Part shown: one piece after another, positions 58,002 through 60,333 of the stretch
Layout: each line of letters begins with the position of its first letter
How positions within the stretch are numbered: the first letter of the stretch is position 1
From: DASPMP01 sp035626995
GTDB lineage: Bacteria > Gemmatimonadota > Gemmatimonadetes > Gemmatimonadales > Gemmatimonadaceae
Direction of reading: 5' to 3'
Assembly: GCA_035626995.1 (NCBI GenBank)
Contig: DASPMP010000276.1
Span: 1 to 60,333 of the forward strand
Length of the DNA stretch: 60,333 bases
The notes under the pieces: generated by a model
What the model was told of the DNA's origin: nothing
The model's database searches: none
Seen by the model: the letters and a program-made list of their open reading frames with translations, nothing else
Program-made: the position numbers and the translations under genes

Positions 58002-58086
58002 CCGTACGCGCGTGAACGGCCGCTCTGGACGGAAATCCAGAAGGCCTGAAGAGTCTCCGACCACGCAGATGGCTCGGCGTTTCCGA

Positions 58087-58773
58087 CTACGCCTCGAACC
58101 GATAGCCCGTCTTCCGCACCGTTATGATGTGCACCGGCTGCGCGGGATTCGGCTCCAGCTTCGCCCGCAACTCCGACACGTGAATGTCCACCGTGCGCGT
58201 GCTGACGTCCTGCTGGTACCCCCACACGGCGCTCAGCAGGTCGCCGCGCGGTACCACGGCGCCCGCACGGTCCATCAACGCGATCAGCAGGTCGAACTCT
58301 TTCGGCGTCAGCGTGACGGGATCTCCACGTCGCTTCACCGTGCGCGCCGCGCGATTGACCTCGATCTCGCCGAAGCGATCCAGCGCGGGCGCAGGTGCAG
58401 GCGCCGCGAGCCGAGCGCGGCGGAGCAGGGCTTCGACGCGGGCGAGAAGCTCCATCGCGCCGAATGGCTTTGTGACATAGTCGTCGGCGCCCAGGCGAAG
58501 TCCCTTCACCTTGTCCGCCTCTTCGCCGCGCGCCGTGAGCACCAGGATCGGTGTGAGAATGCCGTCATCGCGCAGCGTGCGAATCACCCGGAAACCATCG
58601 AAGCCCGGGAGCATGAGATCGAGGATGATCAGGTCTGCGTCACGGGCCCGCGCGCGCTCGACGCCATCCGGACCCGTGCCCGCGACAACCACGTCGAACC
58701 CTTCGCTCTCCAGCGCTGTGGTTACCGCGAAGGCCAGGTCGGCGTTGTCCTCCACCACCAGCACCCGCGTCAT
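58087..58773 (-). CDS. OmpR/PhoB-family response regulator
   Basis: A 228-residue regulator. The receiver domain (1-118) has Glu8 and Asp9 of the acidic pocket, phosphorylation site Asp52 (IILDLMLPGFDG), and the conserved Lys in YVTKPFGAME. The C-terminal winged helix (about 130-226) has TLTPKEFDLLIALMDRAGAV, WGYQQDVSTRTVDIHVSEL and ITVRKTGYRFEA. It overlaps the kinase stop by 4 bp (ATGA). It would bind 11-bp direct repeats; the CTTAC array at 38251 is one candidate in this window. Confidence 0.94.
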   Translation of the reverse strand: MTRVLVVEDNADLAFAVTTALESEGFDVVVAGTGPDGVERARARDADLIILDLMLPGFDGFRVIRTLRDDGILTPILVLTARGEEADKVKGLRLGADDYVTKPFGAMELLARVEALLRRARLAAPAPAPALDRFGEIEVNRAARTVKRRGDPVTLTPKEFDLLIALMDRAGAVVPRGDLLSAVWGYQQDVSTRTVDIHVSELRAKLEPNPAQPVHIITVRKTGYRFEA

Positions 58774-60333
58774 CGTCCGTTCATGCCCGTCGCGTTCATC
58801 GGGAGCGAGACGACGAAACGGGCGCCCGCGCGGTTGCCGTTCACTGGAGCGACGTGCACCTGGCCATTGTGCTCCGCCACGAGCCGCCGGACTACCGCGA
58901 GCCCGATTCCCGTACCGCCCACCGCGCCGCCTGCGTCGCGATTCATCCGGTAATACGGATCGAAGATCCGCTCGCGCTCATCGACCGGTACGCCAGGCCC
59001 CTCATCGGCCACCTCGAGCGTCCATCGGCCTCCCTCGGATGCGGTGGTGATCGTCACGTTCTGGCGCGGCGGCCCATAGCGAACAGCGTTGTCCAGCAGG
59101 TTCAGCACCACCTGGCGCAGCGCGCCGCGATCCACGTCCGCGACGATGCCGCGCTGGAGACGCGGAGTGAGCTGCACGCCATGCGCATGCGCCAACGGCT
59201 CGAATCCGGAGACGATCTCCTCGACCTCGGCAGCGATGTCGGTGCTCACCGGCGACAGCTGGCCCGGTTCGGAGTGCGTGAAGCTGAGGATGCTGTCCAC
59301 CAGGAATGACAGGCGACGCGCTTCCTTGACGATGATCCGCAGCGAGCGTTCCTTCTGGTCGTCCGTCGGCACTTTCCCCATGCGCAGCAGCTCGGCGAGC
59401 AGCCGGATCTGCGCCAGCGGCGTTCGCAGCTCGTGCGACACGCCGGAGACGAAGTCATTGCGCAGGCGCCCCAGCTCCTCTTGCCGGCGGAACTGGTAGA
59501 GCAGCAGCCCCAGGAGGCCCACGGAGAGCAGCGCCGTCGCGAGCACCTCAGGCAGCCGAGTGCGAGGGAGCCCGCCAATGATCAATCGGCCCGCCGCGGC
59601 CGGATCGATCGCCACCTGGAAATGCAGCCCGCCCAGGCGTGCCTCGAGGGAGTCGCTCGCGGCGTAGCGCGTGCTGATGTGCGTGTTGCCGCGATAGACC
59701 ACCTCGCGCGAGGGTGTCGTCACCGTAACGCCCAGGATCGAGTCGACGCGCAGTCCGCGCGTCAGTGTGGTTGGAAGGATGGGCTGCGACGCGAGCACCG
59801 CCCGCACGGCGCGCCCCACGGGCAGTTCCGCCGGCACCGCAAGGCCGTAGGCGACCACCGGCTTGCCGACGGTATCGATGGTGACCGCGTGGGTAAACAG
59901 GTACGGGCGGTCCCCCAGGCGCGAAAAGATCGCCACGAGAACCTGTGCCGTGATCGGAACGCCGATCACTCGCGTTCCGGCTGGCGGCAACGGTAGCTCG
60001 GGACGACTGGACGCGCGCGTCTCGGCCTGCGCGCGCGCCTCCGCCTGCGCGATCACGGTGTCACGGATGTGCCGCAGGTTCCCGGGCGTAGCGAGCTCCG
60101 ACGCAGTGACGTCGATCGCGCTGTCCGCGAAGGTCACCTGATAGTAGAAGCTCACCCCCTCAAGGCAGCGGCACTGCTCGCGCCGGTCTTCGACAAGTTC
60201 CGCAACGCGCTCGGCACCCAGGGGCGGGTTGGGTCCGCGGGTGCTGATCCGGCGCACGACCAGATCGAAGGCGGCGCGGTGCGAGCCCTGCACACGCGCG
60301 ATCGTCGCATTCTTGAGCTGGAAGGCCGCGAAC
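58770..60333 (-). CDS. Sensor histidine kinase, N-terminus outside window
   Basis: The frame is open to the right edge (520 codons visible), so the start lies beyond it; the GTG at 60293 is not the true start. A long extracytoplasmic sensor region contains a CRC pair (about 60170). A membrane helix follows near 59500-59560 (LATALLSVGLLGLLLYQF). Then come the HisKA domain with FVSGVSHELRTPLAQIRLL and the HATPase domain with LLNLLDNAVRYGPP, VADEGPGVP and GGTGIGLAVVRRL. It is the partner of the OmpR-type regulator that follows with a 4-bp overlap. The signal is unknown. Confidence 0.92.
   Translation of the reverse strand, partial: FAAFQLKNATIARVQGSHRAAFDLVVRRISTRGPNPPLGAERVAELVEDRREQCRCLEGVSFYYQVTFADSAIDVTASELATPGNLRHIRDTVIAQAEARAQAETRASSRPELPLPPAGTRVIGVPITAQVLVAIFSRLGDRPYLFTHAVTIDTVGKPVVAYGLAVPAELPVGRAVRAVLASQPILPTTLTRGLRVDSILGVTVTTPSREVVYRGNTHISTRYAASDSLEARLGGLHFQVAIDPAAAGRLIIGGLPRTRLPEVLATALLSVGLLGLLLYQFRRQEELGRLRNDFVSGVSHELRTPLAQIRLLAELLRMGKVPTDDQKERSLRIIVKEARRLSFLVDSILSFTHSEPGQLSPVSTDIAAEVEEIVSGFEPLAHAHGVQLTPRLQRGIVADVDRGALRQVVLNLLDNAVRYGPPRQNVTITTASEGGRWTLEVADEGPGVPVDERERIFDPYYRMNRDAGGAVGGTGIGLAVVRRLVAEHNGQVHVAPVNGNRAGARFVVSLPMNATGMNGR

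Noticed and set aside
53558..58086. Possible CRISPR array
   Set aside because: The repeats are long, few, imperfectly inverted and lack regular unique spacers; no cas gene is present.
60291..60293. GTG at 60293 as the start of the sensor kinase
   Set aside because: The frame remains open to the window edge and a kinase of this type needs an N-terminal membrane segment upstream, so the gene is partial.
1..60333. tRNA, rRNA or tmRNA genes
   Set aside because: No cloverleaf-like or conserved rRNA segment was recognised on either strand by reading; a covariance search would be decisive.

Overview
This is a GC-rich window whose genes abut or overlap by a few bases. Several things suggest a Gemmatimonadota-like bacterium, with Acidobacteriota second: PadR regulators beside large orphan MacB/FtsX permeases of the ADOP type, many small lipoproteins with carboxypeptidase-regulatory or Ig-like modules, TonB-type outer-membrane barrels, LAL and BTAD regulators, and CBM48 modules beside an ECF sigma factor. 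The assignment rests on gene content only; no rRNA, tRNA or ribosomal gene is present.

Layout. 0-11 kb (+): the end of an ADOP permease cut by the window edge, a zincin-like lipoprotein, a MalT-type LuxR regulator, a small exported barrel-like protein, DUF2306 and DUF2938 membrane proteins, and a PadR/ADOP pair. 11-12.6 kb (-): a DUF2306-like membrane protein and a small lipoprotein. 12.7-15.7 kb (+): a four-gene operon joined by ATGA-type overlaps. It holds an outer-membrane-type protein with a CBM48 domain, an ECF sigma factor, a one-pass membrane protein with a second CBM48 domain, and an exported helical protein. 15.7-23 kb (-): four lipoproteins, including two very large ones, one with a zinc-peptidase motif. 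23-26 kb (+): a CadC-like BTAD/TPR regulator, a 4 x 12 bp tandem repeat, and a DUF1569 protein. 26-32.2 kb (-): nitrilase, DUF2164, GNAT, TonB receptor, a His/Met-rich exported protein, and a membrane-anchored AraC regulator. 32.3-40.8 kb (+): PadR, two tandem paralogous ADOP permeases, and an OMP_b-brl_3-type barrel protein. 40.9-43 kb: a serine hydrolase facing a TolB-like propeller. 43.3-53.6 kb (+): a CxxCH propeller protein, a LytS/LytTR two-component pair, then a four-gene run of Kelch lipoprotein, serine-hydrolase lipoprotein, outer-membrane barrel and alpha/beta-hydrolase lipoprotein. 53.6-58.1 kb: a padR-ADOP-lipoprotein operon (-) bracketed by two diverged direct copies of a composite non-coding repeat. 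58.1-60.3 kb (-): an OmpR-type regulator and its sensor kinase, whose N-terminus lies outside the window.

Two candidate systems stand out. The first is the 12.7-15.7 kb operon. Its order (outer-membrane CBM48 protein, ECF sigma factor, membrane-spanning CBM48 protein) resembles a FecA/FecI/FecR-like surface signalling device, but built on glycan-binding modules. The second is the 43-53.6 kb block. Direct repeats with 20-21 bp period and an RCCGCT(C/T)-type core lie both before the CxxCH protein and between the LytTR regulator and the four-gene surface operon. They look like LytTR operators, which would make the whole block one regulon. The composite repeats around 53.6-58 kb are the strongest non-coding signal and may mark a recombination-prone cassette.
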